A stretch of 62,168 nt of DNA from Paraeggerthella sp964369725 (GCA_964369725.1 CAYJGC010000004.1:1-62168), one strand, 5' to 3'. Positions 25,281-34,805 are shown, numbered from the stretch's first letter. Notes: generated from the letters alone by a model not told the origin. A program made the numbers and translations.

Positions 25281-26621
25281 TTAAAGAACTCCCAGGTACC
25301 TATCATGCTCCCATTGCGACACAAAAGCCTGATAACTATCCCATTCCGAACGTTTTGCAGCTACCAGATAATCATGAATGTGTTCACCTAATGTTTCCCT
25401 CATAAGTTCAGAGTTTTCGAAAAGCTCAACGGCTTCTCCAAGGTTTTCTGGAAGCGTAACTATACCTCGCTCCTCAAGTTCAGAGCGTGACAGGGTAGAT
25501 AAATCACAGTCTTCAAATGGATCCGGCAGGACAAGTTTCTCTTCAATTCCCTTTAATCCTGCTGCCAGCATAACGGAAAAAGCAAGATAAGGATTTGTGC
25601 TTGGATCGGGACTGCGCAGTTCAAAACGGAATGAAGTCTCGTTTCCAGGTCTGCGCCAAGGGATTCTCACCAGAGCAGAACGATTTGCGCGACCCCATGC
25701 AACGTGGCGAGCAACATCTCCCGCTACGAGACGCTTGTAGGAATTAACATGCTGATTTGTAACCAAACAAAATTCAGGGGCATACCGTAAAAGACCCGCT
25801 AAATACTGTCGTCCTTTTTCAGAGAGGTTATAACCCTGTGGATCTTGAGGATCAAAAAATACATTATTGCCGTCAAAATCAAACAAACTCTGGTGAACAT
25901 CCATGCCACTACCTGGCTGGCTCGCCAAGGGTTTTGGCATAAACGAGGCATATACACCGTGCTGGATGGCAATTTCTTTTACGACAAGCTTGTATGTCAT
26001 AACAGCATCAGCCATAGAAAGCGCATCGGTGAAGCGCAGATCGATTTCGTGCTGAGAAGCTCCACGTTCGTGATGAGAGTATTCCACGGGAATACCCATT
26101 TTTTCAAGTGTGAGAACCGTATCACGCCGCAAGTCAGAAGCGCAGTCAAGGCTTGTTAAGTCAAAAAAGCCACCATGGTCAAGCACTTCAGTTCCTTCGG
26201 GGTCCTTAAAATAATAGTACTCCAACTCAGGACCAACATTAAAGGTATATCCCTTTTCTTGTGCTTTTTCGGTCATCCGTGCAAGCACGTGTCGGGGATC
26301 TCCCTGAAAAGGCTCACCTTCGGGCGTGCGAATATCACAAAACATGCGCGCCACCGCATTAGATTCGGGACGCCACGGCAAAACCTGAAATGTCACGGGG
26401 TCAGGATATGCCAACATATCCGCTTCCTTCACGCGTGAAAAACCTTCGATACAGCTACCGTCAAAACCCATACCATCAGAAAACGCGTTCTCTATTTCGC
26501 CAGGGATGACAGCAAACGACTTCATCACTCCTAACACATCGGCAAACCACAAGCGTACAAAATGCACATCGCGACCCTTTATGGTTTTTATCACAAAATC
26601 TTGTTCGGGATTCAGTGGCAT
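25281..26621 (-). CDS. glnA: Glutamine synthetase type I (alpha subtype)
   Basis: A 446-aa dodecameric enzyme making glutamine from glutamate, ammonia and ATP. Seen are FADVLGVMKSF at the N-terminus, GPELEYYYF and GSGMDVHQSLF (metal and ATP site), NQHVNSYKRL, and RFELRSPDPSTNPYLAF. The length and lack of the ~25-residue insertion fit GSI-alpha. The adenylylation loop of GSI-beta has no counterpart; the equivalent stretch reads DCDLSTLSRSELEERG with no Tyr. The start at 26621 has AAAGGA 9 nt upstream. It sits between leuB and the GlnR-like gene on the same strand. Confidence 0.96.
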   Translation of the reverse strand: MPLNPEQDFVIKTIKGRDVHFVRLWFADVLGVMKSFAVIPGEIENAFSDGMGFDGSCIEGFSRVKEADMLAYPDPVTFQVLPWRPESNAVARMFCDIRTPEGEPFQGDPRHVLARMTEKAQEKGYTFNVGPELEYYYFKDPEGTEVLDHGGFFDLTSLDCASDLRRDTVLTLEKMGIPVEYSHHERGASQHEIDLRFTDALSMADAVMTYKLVVKEIAIQHGVYASFMPKPLASQPGSGMDVHQSLFDFDGNNVFFDPQDPQGYNLSEKGRQYLAGLLRYAPEFCLVTNQHVNSYKRLVAGDVARHVAWGRANRSALVRIPWRRPGNETSFRFELRSPDPSTNPYLAFSVMLAAGLKGIEEKLVLPDPFEDCDLSTLSRSELEERGIVTLPENLGEAVELFENSELMRETLGEHIHDYLVAAKRSEWDSYQAFVSQWEHDRYLGVL

Positions 26622-26683
26622 AGACAGTTTCCTTTCATTGTAAAAACTGCACTGTTTCATGCAATCAAAACCAACGTACTTTT

Positions 26684-27790
26684 CTAGATATTTGCAACAA
26701 CTAAATCGCCCATGCGCGCGGTGCCAATAACTTTTTCGGCAGGAGTATCTCCACTCTTAATATCTACCGTACGCCATCCTTCATCAAGCACCGCAGTAAT
26801 TGCGCGTGCTATATCGTTAGCGGCAGATTCCATCCCAAAGCTTTGACGCAACATAATTTCAACTGACATAATCTGGGCGAGCGGATTTGCAATACCTTGC
26901 CCTGCAATATCAGGCGCACTACCGTGGCTAGGCTCGTAAAGCGCTGTACCGTCACCAAGTGAAGCGCTTGCCAACATACCCAAAGAGCCAGTAAGCATAG
27001 AAGCTTCATCGGATAAAATATCACCAAACATGTTCTCCGTCACAACGACATCAAACTGAGTAGGCCAGTTAATTAACTGCATAGCCGCATTGTCTACCAG
27101 CATATCTACAAGCTCAATAGCAGGATAGTCGGCAGCAACACGATGGGCAACCTCGCGCCACAAGCGACTTGTTTCCAGCACATTTGCCTTGTCAATCGAA
27201 TGAACACGACTTCCTCGAGTGCGAGCCATCTCAAACGCATGTCTCACTATACGCTCAATCTCAAATTCTCGATATTCAAGGGTGTCATACGCACGCTGAC
27301 CTGCAGTATTGCCGGCACCGCAACCCGCTTCGTCATAGAAGCGTTGACGTTCGCCAAAATAAAGACCGCCAATCAATTCACGCACGATAACCATGTCAAC
27401 GCCGTTAATTACTTCTGATTTAAGAGTTGATGCATCAGATAATGCTTCAAAGATGCGAACAGGACGCAAGTTTGCATAAAGACCTAGCTCCTTGCGAATT
27501 GCCAGCAATCCCTGTTCTGGCCGTGGCTTTGTTGGATCTGTGGTATCCCACTTAGGACCCCCTACCGCTCCCAACAATACTGCATCAGCAGCCTGAGCAG
27601 CGCGAAGAGTCTCTTCGGGAAAGGCTTCCCCAGTCTCATCTATGGCACAACCGCCCAGCAAAGCCTCTTCGTAGGTAAATGTGGTCTCATATTTTTCCGC
27701 TATGCGGTCTAAAACCTTAAGAGCTTCCGCAACAATCTCAGGCCCAATGCCATCTCCGGGGAGTAAACATATCTTATAAGTAGCACTCAT
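26684..27790 (-). CDS. leuB: 3-isopropylmalate dehydrogenase
   Basis: A 368-aa NAD-dependent enzyme for the third step of leucine synthesis. Diagnostic segments are LLPGDGIGPEIVAEALKVL, GAVGGPKWD, LYANLRPVR, RELIGGLYFG, the metal-binding DILSDEASMLTGSLG, and EPSHGSAPDIAGQGIANP (NAD site). The ATG follows AGAAGGAATT. A strong terminator separates it from leuD upstream, so it may be transcribed with glnA from its own promoter. Confidence 0.96.
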   Translation of the reverse strand: MSATYKICLLPGDGIGPEIVAEALKVLDRIAEKYETTFTYEEALLGGCAIDETGEAFPEETLRAAQAADAVLLGAVGGPKWDTTDPTKPRPEQGLLAIRKELGLYANLRPVRIFEALSDASTLKSEVINGVDMVIVRELIGGLYFGERQRFYDEAGCGAGNTAGQRAYDTLEYREFEIERIVRHAFEMARTRGSRVHSIDKANVLETSRLWREVAHRVAADYPAIELVDMLVDNAAMQLINWPTQFDVVVTENMFGDILSDEASMLTGSLGMLASASLGDGTALYEPSHGSAPDIAGQGIANPLAQIMSVEIMLRQSFGMESAANDIARAITAVLDEGWRTVDIKSGDTPAEKVIGTARMGDLVVANI

Positions 27791-27827
27791 AATTCCTTCT
27801 TTCTTGACACAAATCTACCATCAATAG

Positions 27828-27859
27828 AAAAGCAGCGGAAGTTTCCCTCCGCTGCTTTT
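27828..27859 (-). terminator. Terminator after leuD
   Basis: AAAAGCAGCGGA (27828-27839) pairs with TCCGCTGCTTTT (27848-27859). It lies 12 bp beyond the leuD stop and ahead of leuB on the same strand. Confidence 0.85.
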
Positions 27860-27870
27860 ACTTATCAGTT

Positions 27871-28365
27871 TTATGCATTCATTTTTTCTCGTGTGCGATT
27901 GATTAAACCACCCGCCACAATGATTTCACTTACGAACTCAGGAAAAGGCTGAGCCTGGAAGGACTGCCCGGTAGTTATATTAGACACCACGCCCAAGACC
28001 GCATCAACTTCAACTACATCACCTGCAGAAATAGCGTCCACTGCTTCAGGACATTCAACGATAGCCAAACCAGTATTGATCGAGTTGCGATAGAAAATAC
28101 GTGCGAAGCTTTTGGCGATTACCACATCAACTCCTGCTGCTTTGATAGCAATAGGAGCGTGCTCGCGCGAACTGCCGCAACCAAAGTTTTCGTCAGCGAC
28201 AATAATGTCACCAGACACCACGCACTCAACAAAACTTGCATCCAAATCTTCCATACAATGCTTAGCTAATTCGGCTGGATCTGACGTTGTTAAATAACGA
28301 GCAGGAATAATAACATCGGTATCAACATCGCGACCATAGCGATGAGCTGTTCCCTTAAATTTCAT
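27871..28365 (-). CDS. leuD: 3-isopropylmalate dehydratase small subunit
   Basis: A 164-aa subunit carrying the swivelling domain. The N-terminus has RYGRDVDTDVIIPARYL, the substrate loop is NFGCGSSREHAPIA, and FARIFYRNSINTGL follows. The short length fits the homoaconitase-like LeuCD type rather than the E. coli type. It is 11 bp downstream of leuC and forms the heterodimer that isomerises 2- to 3-isopropylmalate. Confidence 0.95.
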   Translation of the reverse strand: MKFKGTAHRYGRDVDTDVIIPARYLTTSDPAELAKHCMEDLDASFVECVVSGDIIVADENFGCGSSREHAPIAIKAAGVDVVIAKSFARIFYRNSINTGLAIVECPEAVDAISAGDVVEVDAVLGVVSNITTGQSFQAQPFPEFVSEIIVAGGLINRTREKMNA

Positions 28366-28376
28366 CTATTTCACCC

Positions 28377-29645
28377 CTAGCTTAAATCTTCTGGAAGCCC
28401 AATATGACCCAACACAGCACTAGCCGCAGCCACCGCTGGCGAAGAAAGATAGACTTCACTCTCAGGATGTCCCATACGTCCAACAAAGTTACGATTAGTA
28501 GTAGCAATGGCGCGCTCGCCTGCAGCTAAAATTCCCATATAGCCACCAAGACAAGGTCCACACGTTGGCGTAGATATAGCACAGTTTGCATCAAGAAATA
28601 CTTCCATCAAGCCTTCTTCAATACACTGACGATATACTTGCTGCGTTGCTGGGATAATGATGCAACGTACGGAAGGGTGAACTTTACGACCACGCAAGAC
28701 ATCAGCAGCTTGGCGCATGTCAACAATACGACCATTGGTACATGAACCTATAACAGACTGGTCGATACTAACGTGACGAGCTTCCGTGACAGGACGTGTG
28801 TTTGAAGGCAAATGAGGAAATGCCACCGTGGGTACAATATCAGCTGCATTGATTTCATACACCTGCAAATACTCTGCGCCTTCGTCCGAATGATATTCTG
28901 TGTAAGGGCGCTCAACACGTCCATCCATATAAGCACGCGTAATCTCATCAACAGGAATAAGACCAGCTTTTCCTCCTGCCTCAATTGCCATATTGCTCAC
29001 CGATAGGCGTTCGTCCATTCCCATATTAGCAATTGCGCTACCGGTAAATTCCATTGCGCGATACAAAGCTCCATCTACGCCAATCATGCCAATAATGTGC
29101 AAGATAACATCTTTACCTGTAACACCTTGAGCCAACGTACCTTCAATTTTAAACAAGAGTGATTCAGGAACCTTAAACCACGCTTTTCCCGTGGCGAACC
29201 CTACACCTGCATCAGTTGAACCTACACCAGTTGCAAATGCACCCAAAGCACCATACGTACAGGTATGACTATCGGCACCGATAATCAAGTCACCCGCGCC
29301 CACAACGCCTTGTTCAGGCAAAAGCGCATGCTCAACGCCCATGCAGCCGACTTCATAATAATGCGTAATATCTTGTTCGCGAGCAAAATCACGCATAATT
29401 TTTGCTTGCTCAGCGCTTTGAATATCTTTGTTGGGGGCATAATGATCCGGCACAAGAACAATTTTCTCAGGATCAAAAACTTGCTCAACACCAATCTTTC
29501 TAAACTCCCCCACCGCAATTGGTGCAGTAACGTCATTGGCGAGTACAAGATCTAAGTTGCATTCAATAAGTTGTCCAGGAATAACCTCATCGAGACCAGC
29601 ATGTGCAGCCAAGATCTTTTCCGCCATAGTCATGGGACGTGGCAT
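28377..29645 (-). CDS. leuC: 3-isopropylmalate dehydratase large subunit
   Basis: A 422-aa aconitase-fold subunit. 4Fe-4S ligands are in SVIGSCTNGR and in TPTCGPCLGGYMG; ADSHTCTYGALGAFATGVGS is the active-site signature. The start at 29645 (MPRPMTMAEKIL) has AGGAG 5 nt upstream and matches the compact (about 420 aa) subtype; the longer open frame up to 29735 lacks family similarity. It lies in an operon with leuD. Confidence 0.95.
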   Translation of the reverse strand: MPRPMTMAEKILAAHAGLDEVIPGQLIECNLDLVLANDVTAPIAVGEFRKIGVEQVFDPEKIVLVPDHYAPNKDIQSAEQAKIMRDFAREQDITHYYEVGCMGVEHALLPEQGVVGAGDLIIGADSHTCTYGALGAFATGVGSTDAGVGFATGKAWFKVPESLLFKIEGTLAQGVTGKDVILHIIGMIGVDGALYRAMEFTGSAIANMGMDERLSVSNMAIEAGGKAGLIPVDEITRAYMDGRVERPYTEYHSDEGAEYLQVYEINAADIVPTVAFPHLPSNTRPVTEARHVSIDQSVIGSCTNGRIVDMRQAADVLRGRKVHPSVRCIIIPATQQVYRQCIEEGLMEVFLDANCAISTPTCGPCLGGYMGILAAGERAIATTNRNFVGRMGHPESEVYLSSPAVAAASAVLGHIGLPEDLS

Positions 29646-29704
29646 ATTTCTCCTTTTCGCATAAACCTTTTTAACAGAAGAATTGTACCATTGACCTCGC
29701 CAAC

Positions 29705-29732
29705 AAAAAAGGAGAGCCCCCAAGAGCTCTCC
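29705..29732 (-). terminator. Terminator of small membrane protein gene
   Basis: On the minus strand GGAGAGC pairs with GCTCTCC (29726-29732 and 29711-29717) and is followed by a run of six T. It lies between the 29760 stop and leuC. Confidence 0.85.
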
Positions 29733-29759
29733 CATGTGAAGTTATCTACAGATAAAATC

Positions 29760-30245
29760 CTACCAACCATAGTGGCCATAAGGATAGCTCATAGAAGCTG
29801 CTGTGCTCACAACAGCACAAGCAACCATTCCTGAAAAGAGAATTGCTGCGGCAAAGCAAATAATGAACCCAATAAGACTGAATTTGATTGCTGATTTCTT
29901 AACTTCGTTTACTTTATCGAGATAGACAAGCCAAGCAAGTAAAATACCCACAGGACCCATTAAGAATCCCACCACAAGCCAACCAAATTTCGCCCCACCC
30001 GTAAGCTCCTGCAATGCAGCAGACTCCTGAGGCGCAGGAGTCACATAAGCAGCGTTTGACTGATAGGAGCCTGCAGGAGGGTATGTTCCAGCAGTCGATT
30101 GGCCTGGGTAAACGGGCACATAATTGCTAGCATCCTGGGATGACTGAGCAGGCATTGCTGCCGACTGAACAACTGGCTGCGTTTCAGAAGACGCAGAAGC
30201 GTTGCTCTCAAAATTCTCTTGATCTTTTCTTTGTTCATCACTCAT
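29760..30245 (-). CDS. Small membrane protein with Pro/Ser/Gln-rich N-terminus
   Basis: 161 aa. The first 80 residues are low-complexity (Ser, Gln, Pro, Tyr), for example YVPVYPGQSTAGTYPPAG. Two hydrophobic segments follow, FGWLVVGFLMGPVGILLAWLV at about 87-107 and FSLIGFIICFAAAILFSGMV at about 122-141. Similar disordered-plus-two-helix proteins are common in Actinobacteria, with unknown function. It is a single gene with its own terminator. Confidence 0.65.
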   Translation of the reverse strand: MSDEQRKDQENFESNASASSETQPVVQSAAMPAQSSQDASNYVPVYPGQSTAGTYPPAGSYQSNAAYVTPAPQESAALQELTGGAKFGWLVVGFLMGPVGILLAWLVYLDKVNEVKKSAIKFSLIGFIICFAAAILFSGMVACAVVSTAASMSYPYGHYGW

Positions 30246-30300
30246 CGCACTACCTGCTTTCTTGTACTTAGCAACAAAACACTTATCACTAGATTGAGCA

Positions 30301-30329
30301 AAGCTGCATTATTTTCTATTGCAGCTTTC
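30301..30329 (-). terminator. Terminator-like hairpin after peptidoglycan-binding gene
   Basis: AAAGCTGCA (30301-30309) pairs with TGCAGCTTT (30321-30329). It lies about 110 bp past the 30438 stop. Confidence 0.55.
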
Positions 30330-30437
30330 GTGCTTCTAGGCACCTAACGATGGAGATTCTAATACTTCTTTCCTTATGAATATACCAGCTCAGCATATAC
30401 GTTATGAAACCGTAAGAAACTAGCCAACTTTAGAGAA

Positions 30438-31337
30438 TTACGAAAGTGCGCTACAGAGCGCATCGAGTAAGGCAATAGCAAAATGCTGAGCAGAACGACC
30501 CTCGCCCGCATCCTCCCAAATTGCTCCCGGCAACTCAACAGCTATACGCGACGGAGACGATGCGTCCGCTACACCAATTGCGGTTTCTAAGCGCAACGAA
30601 AGCGTAGACTCTTCTTCGAAAATTACACGGGGAGTGTCAGACGTTGCTTCGTCTGGCAATACAATATGTACGAGTAGCATTTTTTCGTCAGGAGCAACGG
30701 AAAGCAAGTCAGCACTGACAATCTTTGATGCCGGGTTAGTCGCTAGAGCAAGGTTTGACATACGCGAAGCAACGCTACGTGTAAATGCTTGCGTACCAAA
30801 AAGACACAAGGCATTGCTTTCCAACACATCTGCCGCACGAGCAAACCCTAAATGAGTAGAACCGTTAACTGCTTCTTTATCTGTCCACGAATGATGCAAG
30901 TTTCGCAAAGCCGCATAGGTATACGCACCAGCAATTCCATCGGACGGTAATCCCATATTAAGCTGAAACTTACGAAGAGCAAGCTCAGTAAAGGCTCCGA
31001 ATATCCCATCTGATACCCCACAAGCAAACCCCAATACGCTTAAAACACGCTGCAATTCCAAAACATCATGCCCATGAAAATAGGGCATGCGTAAATACAG
31101 CGTGCGGTCACCTAAAGAAAACGATGCATCAACGAGAGCGGACCAAACACGCTCATCAACTTCTTCAGTTTCGGGCAGCTGGTATTTCTTACAAAACTCA
31201 CGTACTGCACGCCCCGTTAGCTCACCAAAAGCACCGTCTGCTTCCCATTCATCTAGCAAACCAATTGCTATCAAACGTTGCTGAATATCCTCAACCGCAG
31301 GACCACTGTTATCTCGCTTAATGATTTCCACAGGCAC
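30438..31337 (-). CDS. Double peptidoglycan-binding-domain protein (CwlM-like, no clear amidase)
   Basis: A 299-aa protein with two PG_binding_1 domains. The first (about 8-70) includes VEDIQQRLIAIGLL and ADGAFGELTGRAVREFCKKY; the second (about 88-145) includes VLELQRVLSVLGF and SDGIFGAFTELALRKFQ. The last 150 residues occupy the place of the amidase_3 domain of CwlM-type proteins, but I cannot find its zinc-ligand pattern. No signal peptide is visible, as in regulatory CwlM. A GTG start abuts the polyprenyl synthase stop, and the ribosome binding site is weak. A regulator of wall synthesis is a plausible role. Confidence 0.7.
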   Translation of the reverse strand: MPVEIIKRDNSGPAVEDIQQRLIAIGLLDEWEADGAFGELTGRAVREFCKKYQLPETEEVDERVWSALVDASFSLGDRTLYLRMPYFHGHDVLELQRVLSVLGFACGVSDGIFGAFTELALRKFQLNMGLPSDGIAGAYTYAALRNLHHSWTDKEAVNGSTHLGFARAADVLESNALCLFGTQAFTRSVASRMSNLALATNPASKIVSADLLSVAPDEKMLLVHIVLPDEATSDTPRVIFEEESTLSLRLETAIGVADASSPSRIAVELPGAIWEDAGEGRSAQHFAIALLDALCSALS

Positions 31338-31338
31338 T

Positions 31339-32388
31339 CTACTTTAATCTCGTAACAAACCAATCCGACATTGCAACAAGCAAATCCAATGAATAAGATG
31401 CGCGAAGAGCCTCAACGAGTCGAGCTTTAGCTGTTGTCGTAAGATTCTCTGCATAGGCACGCGCGTATTCGATTGACCCGCTGTTGTACATAATATCAAC
31501 AGCTTCAGCAAGAATTGCCTGGTCTTTTTCTTTTGACGAAAGAATCTCAATTAAACGCTCTTTTTGGGGAGAGTTTTGCAGAGCATGAACAACTACGAGC
31601 GTGCGCTTACCCTCGGTAATATCATTGCGGAAATCCTTTTTGGTGCTCTCTTCTGAACCAATGAGATTAAGTAAGTCATCTTGTATCTGAAAAGCAAGAC
31701 CCGCATCAAGTCCATAACTGCGCAATGCTTCGATTTCTTCTTCTGTTCCCCCGCCAATAATGGCTCCTACTGCTAAAGGCGTAGCCCCTGAATAGTGCGC
31801 AGTTTTATGCGTAGCCATAACAAGATAATCTTCGGGAGTAATATCGTAGCGGCCATCTCGCGCCCAGCCTATATCAAGAGCCTGACCTTCAATGGTTCGA
31901 TGAGTCATTTCAATAAGCTCTAAAATCACTCGCACTTTAAGAGCGTTATCAAGGCGTTCATCATGCGCCACTGGCCCATTGACCAAAGAAAGAGCAAGGT
32001 CTCCGGTATTTATAGCAAGTCCTATTCCTTGCTTTAAATGCATGCAAGGTTCTCCGCGACGTAAGTCTGCTTCGTCTGCAATATCATCATGAATAAGCGC
32101 TGCTGTATGAAAGTGCTCGATAGCGGCTGCCGCGCTCATGGCATTATCCATGTTGCCACCTACTGCCAAACAGGATGCAAAGCAGATAAGAGGACGATGC
32201 CGTTTCCCAGCATTTTGACTATACGCATGGAGCGGATCATACAGATAACGATCCATGTCAGGATGCGAGCCGCGCGGGATATAGGTATTAACTAAGTCTC
32301 CTACTTTATCGGCATATGCTGTTAAATACTCCTCAAAAGATTGAGGTGTTTTTTCATTTGACGTAATAATTTTCGTTATAGTATTCAT
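31339..32388 (-). CDS. Polyprenyl diphosphate synthase
   Basis: A 349-aa trans-isoprenyl synthase condensing isopentenyl diphosphate with an allylic diphosphate. The first Asp-rich motif DDxxD is in LIHDDIADEADLRRGEP (about 96-112). The second, FQIQDDLLNL, lies near residue 234. Chain length (geranylgeranyl versus longer quinone side chains) cannot be read with confidence. It overlaps in context with the wall protein gene immediately downstream, suggesting a link to lipid-carrier or menaquinone supply. Confidence 0.92.
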   Translation of the reverse strand: MNTITKIITSNEKTPQSFEEYLTAYADKVGDLVNTYIPRGSHPDMDRYLYDPLHAYSQNAGKRHRPLICFASCLAVGGNMDNAMSAAAAIEHFHTAALIHDDIADEADLRRGEPCMHLKQGIGLAINTGDLALSLVNGPVAHDERLDNALKVRVILELIEMTHRTIEGQALDIGWARDGRYDITPEDYLVMATHKTAHYSGATPLAVGAIIGGGTEEEIEALRSYGLDAGLAFQIQDDLLNLIGSEESTKKDFRNDITEGKRTLVVVHALQNSPQKERLIEILSSKEKDQAILAEAVDIMYNSGSIEYARAYAENLTTTAKARLVEALRASYSLDLLVAMSDWFVTRLK

Positions 32389-32537
32389 AGGGCTTTCTTG
32401 GTAGATAGCGGAAACTACTCGACGCGATATACTACCACAAATAGTAACAAGCGGGGTTTTTATGTATTAAAGTGGCTTGTTTTTCTTACTTTATGCATAC
32501 CTATGACACAAAGTGAAACAATTATGATTAAAAGAAC

Positions 32538-32622
32538 TGGTAGGGGCGGTGGGACTCGAACCCACAAGACCGAAGCCGACGGATTTTAAGTCCGTTGCGT
32601 ATGCCAATTCCGCCACACCCCC
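32538..32622 (-). tRNA. tRNA-Leu (anticodon UAA)
   Basis: On the minus strand a class II tRNA with acceptor GGGGGTG pairing to CGCCCCT, anticodon stem ACGGA/TCCGT with loop CTTAAAA (anticodon TAA), a long variable arm (CGGCTTCGGTC), and T-loop GTTCGAGTC. The 3' CCA is encoded at 32538-32540. It reads UUA codons. Confidence 0.96.
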
Positions 32623-32662
32623 AAATTGCCCGTACTATACTAACAGACAGTTTGACATTGCG

Positions 32663-33634
32663 CTACCCTAAAGCAGCATCAAAAACCATACCATACAAAA
32701 TATCTGATTCGCTTGTCGTAAAAGACTCCATCTGAGCAGCATCTAGTATCGACTGCAATATTATTGCGCCGGCAACAATAACAGGAGCACGACGCGGGTC
32801 AAGCCCTACTATATCCTGTCTCTCAGACAGTGACGCTTCATAAAGCTGTTGATATACTACATCAAGCTCGTCTCTCCTAACAAGTGCTTTATGAACGCGC
32901 GTAGTGTCGTAGTTTGTCATCTTCTCACGAATTGCCACGATTGATGTGGCAGTGCCTGCAACCGCCACCAATCTATCAGGACGAAATCCCTGCAATACAA
33001 GATCTTCAAAGAATAACTTGATTTCATCTCGTATCCAAAGACGCGCCTTTTGTATCTCAGAATGGGGAGGCGGATCTTGTGTAAAAAATCTTTCCGTAAC
33101 TCTCCTACATCCTATGTCAAACGAATGAAATTTAACCGGATCTTTTCCTGCTACACCCGCTACAATTTCAGTTGATCCTCCCCCAATATCTACAAAGAGT
33201 AACGACTCACCTAAAAAGTCTCCCGAAGCACCCTTAAACGACAGGGAGGCTTCTTTTTCGCCAGAAATAACCATAGGTACAATATCTATATCTGCGAGTA
33301 GCTGCCTAAACTCATGAGCATTTTTAGCATCTCGTGAAGCAGAAGTTGCCATAACGGTCGTATTAATTACGGGGCACTGCACTGAAATATAACAGGTCAA
33401 AACCTCTTGAAAGCGCTGCAGTACATCACGAACACGAAACATAGCTTCTTGTGCAAGCTTACCCGTTGCGTCCACACCTTCGCCTAAATTGGTAATTTCA
33501 TACGCGCGCTCAAGTTCATATAGACGACCACACTCGTCAACATCTGCAACGAGCATACGACACGTAACCGTGCCAATATCAATAGCTGCATAACGACCTG
33601 GTTTATTGAAACAATCATTTGATGTTGCCGACAT
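32663..33634 (-). CDS. Ppx/GppA phosphatase
   Basis: A 323-aa member of the ASKHA-fold exopolyphosphatase / guanosine pentaphosphatase family. Seen are AAIDIGTVTCRMLVADV (phosphate-1 loop; the family usually has GTNS/GSNS), ISGEKEASLSFKGA and FVDIGGGSTEIV (phosphate-2 loop), and VAVAGTATSIVA. It is the single-domain short form typical of Actinobacteria. It is 12 bp downstream of a FtsB/DivIC-like gene on the same strand, the order seen around eno-ftsB-ppx in Actinobacteria (eno is not in this window). Confidence 0.92.
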   Translation of the reverse strand: MSATSNDCFNKPGRYAAIDIGTVTCRMLVADVDECGRLYELERAYEITNLGEGVDATGKLAQEAMFRVRDVLQRFQEVLTCYISVQCPVINTTVMATSASRDAKNAHEFRQLLADIDIVPMVISGEKEASLSFKGASGDFLGESLLFVDIGGGSTEIVAGVAGKDPVKFHSFDIGCRRVTERFFTQDPPPHSEIQKARLWIRDEIKLFFEDLVLQGFRPDRLVAVAGTATSIVAIREKMTNYDTTRVHKALVRRDELDVVYQQLYEASLSERQDIVGLDPRRAPVIVAGAIILQSILDAAQMESFTTSESDILYGMVFDAALG

Positions 33635-33646
33635 TGTTAGGCGTCC

Positions 33647-34555
33647 TTACTCAATTCCAAAGAAATCATCAAGAACAGACGAGTACCATGTTTGAGGGTA
33701 ATCGATGCTTTCTGCCATGATGTTTGCCTGAAAGCCTTCAAGTGAGTCATCTTCTTGCGGTAAATCCAAACCAGAAACGTATGCCGTTTGCTCACCAGGA
33801 TAAACCCACCCAAATTCTTCGTGAGCTTGTTGAGCAACGCCTTCATCTGTCTCAAGCGCACTAACCTCACGCTCTAATGCCTGGTCGCGGCTTTCTAAAA
33901 CTGCATATTCCGCTTCTAGTCGATCAAACTCGCGCAACTCTTCATAGTACTGCTGTGCAGCAGGAAATAAAAAGTAGCAGGATAGAACGCAGCACAGGCA
34001 CACAGCAACAATACCAATCACTTTTGGAGACGAAGAGAAGCCGGCAAAAGAAAAAGCGCCGAAAATTCTGCCACCGAAAGAAGACTCTTGTCCATTTTTT
34101 TGCATACGCGCAGCCTGTTTATGCTTGGAGCCCATTTGCCCCTTATAGAGAGCTGCACGCGGTCCAGAAGCAGAATGAGGTGCTGTCGACACTCCCCCAA
34201 ATTGTTTGTCAAATGCACGAGCGGCCTTATCTTTTGCGTGTGCCTTTTTAAATGCATCTATTCTTGAAGCCTTTTTCTTACCGGATTGAAAAGATGTTTT
34301 ATTAGGCTCCTCCGTTTTGCGTGAAGGATTGCTATAGGCATCTGATCCGTCAACATAAAATGCCGGACGTCTTGCAGACTGTCCAACACGGCCTTGAGGC
34401 ATTGCATTTGGCTTTGATGCTCTTTGGAAAGGAGAATCGAACGAAGGCAGATTACGCTGTGACAAAGGTGTCTGACATACCGAGGTAGATACACGAAAAG
34501 CGCTGGGGATTTGCCCCGCAGCACCGTATGAAGATATGTTCGCTTTACGCGACAA
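33647..34555 (-). CDS. FtsB/DivIC-like septum protein with long N-terminal extension
   Basis: 302 aa. A long, basic, Ser/Pro/Lys-rich cytoplasmic segment (about 1-165) precedes one membrane helix (VIGIVAVCLCCVLSCYFLFP) and a coiled coil (EELREFDRLEAEYAVLESRD followed by QALEREVSALETDE), then EEFGWVYPGEQTAYV, the short conserved block after DivIC/FtsB coiled coils. A TTG at 34555 (LSRKANISS) is chosen as start because AAAGGAG lies 10 nt upstream; the GTG at 34633 has no ribosome binding site. Bitopic divisome proteins like this link FtsQ/FtsL. Confidence 0.78.
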   Translation of the reverse strand: MSRKANISSYGAAGQIPSAFRVSTSVCQTPLSQRNLPSFDSPFQRASKPNAMPQGRVGQSARRPAFYVDGSDAYSNPSRKTEEPNKTSFQSGKKKASRIDAFKKAHAKDKAARAFDKQFGGVSTAPHSASGPRAALYKGQMGSKHKQAARMQKNGQESSFGGRIFGAFSFAGFSSSPKVIGIVAVCLCCVLSCYFLFPAAQQYYEELREFDRLEAEYAVLESRDQALEREVSALETDEGVAQQAHEEFGWVYPGEQTAYVSGLDLPQEDDSLEGFQANIMAESIDYPQTWYSSVLDDFFGIE

Positions 34556-34745
34556 GTAAGTTAAACTCCTTTGTGCATATGATAGTTCGATTAAATGGTA
34601 TATTTGATGCAAAAGTGGAACGTAGAATAGCACAAATAATAGGAGTTAGCCACCGTAAATAACCTTACCGAGCAATCGTTTTTAGACGATTGACTTATGG
34701 TTAAAGATATTACATTCCTAATAAGAACAGGCATAACAGCAGAAT

Positions 34746-34788
34746 AAAAAAATGCTCAAACCTAAAAAGTGGCTTGAGCATTTTTTTT
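34746..34788 (-). terminator. Strong terminator of the dtxR-like gene
   Basis: AAAAAAATGCTCAA (34746-34759) pairs with TTGAGCATTTTTTT (34774-34787). Both flanks are homopolymeric, so it works in either direction. Confidence 0.9.
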
Positions 34789-34805
34789 CTAACAATATCA
34801 ATTCT

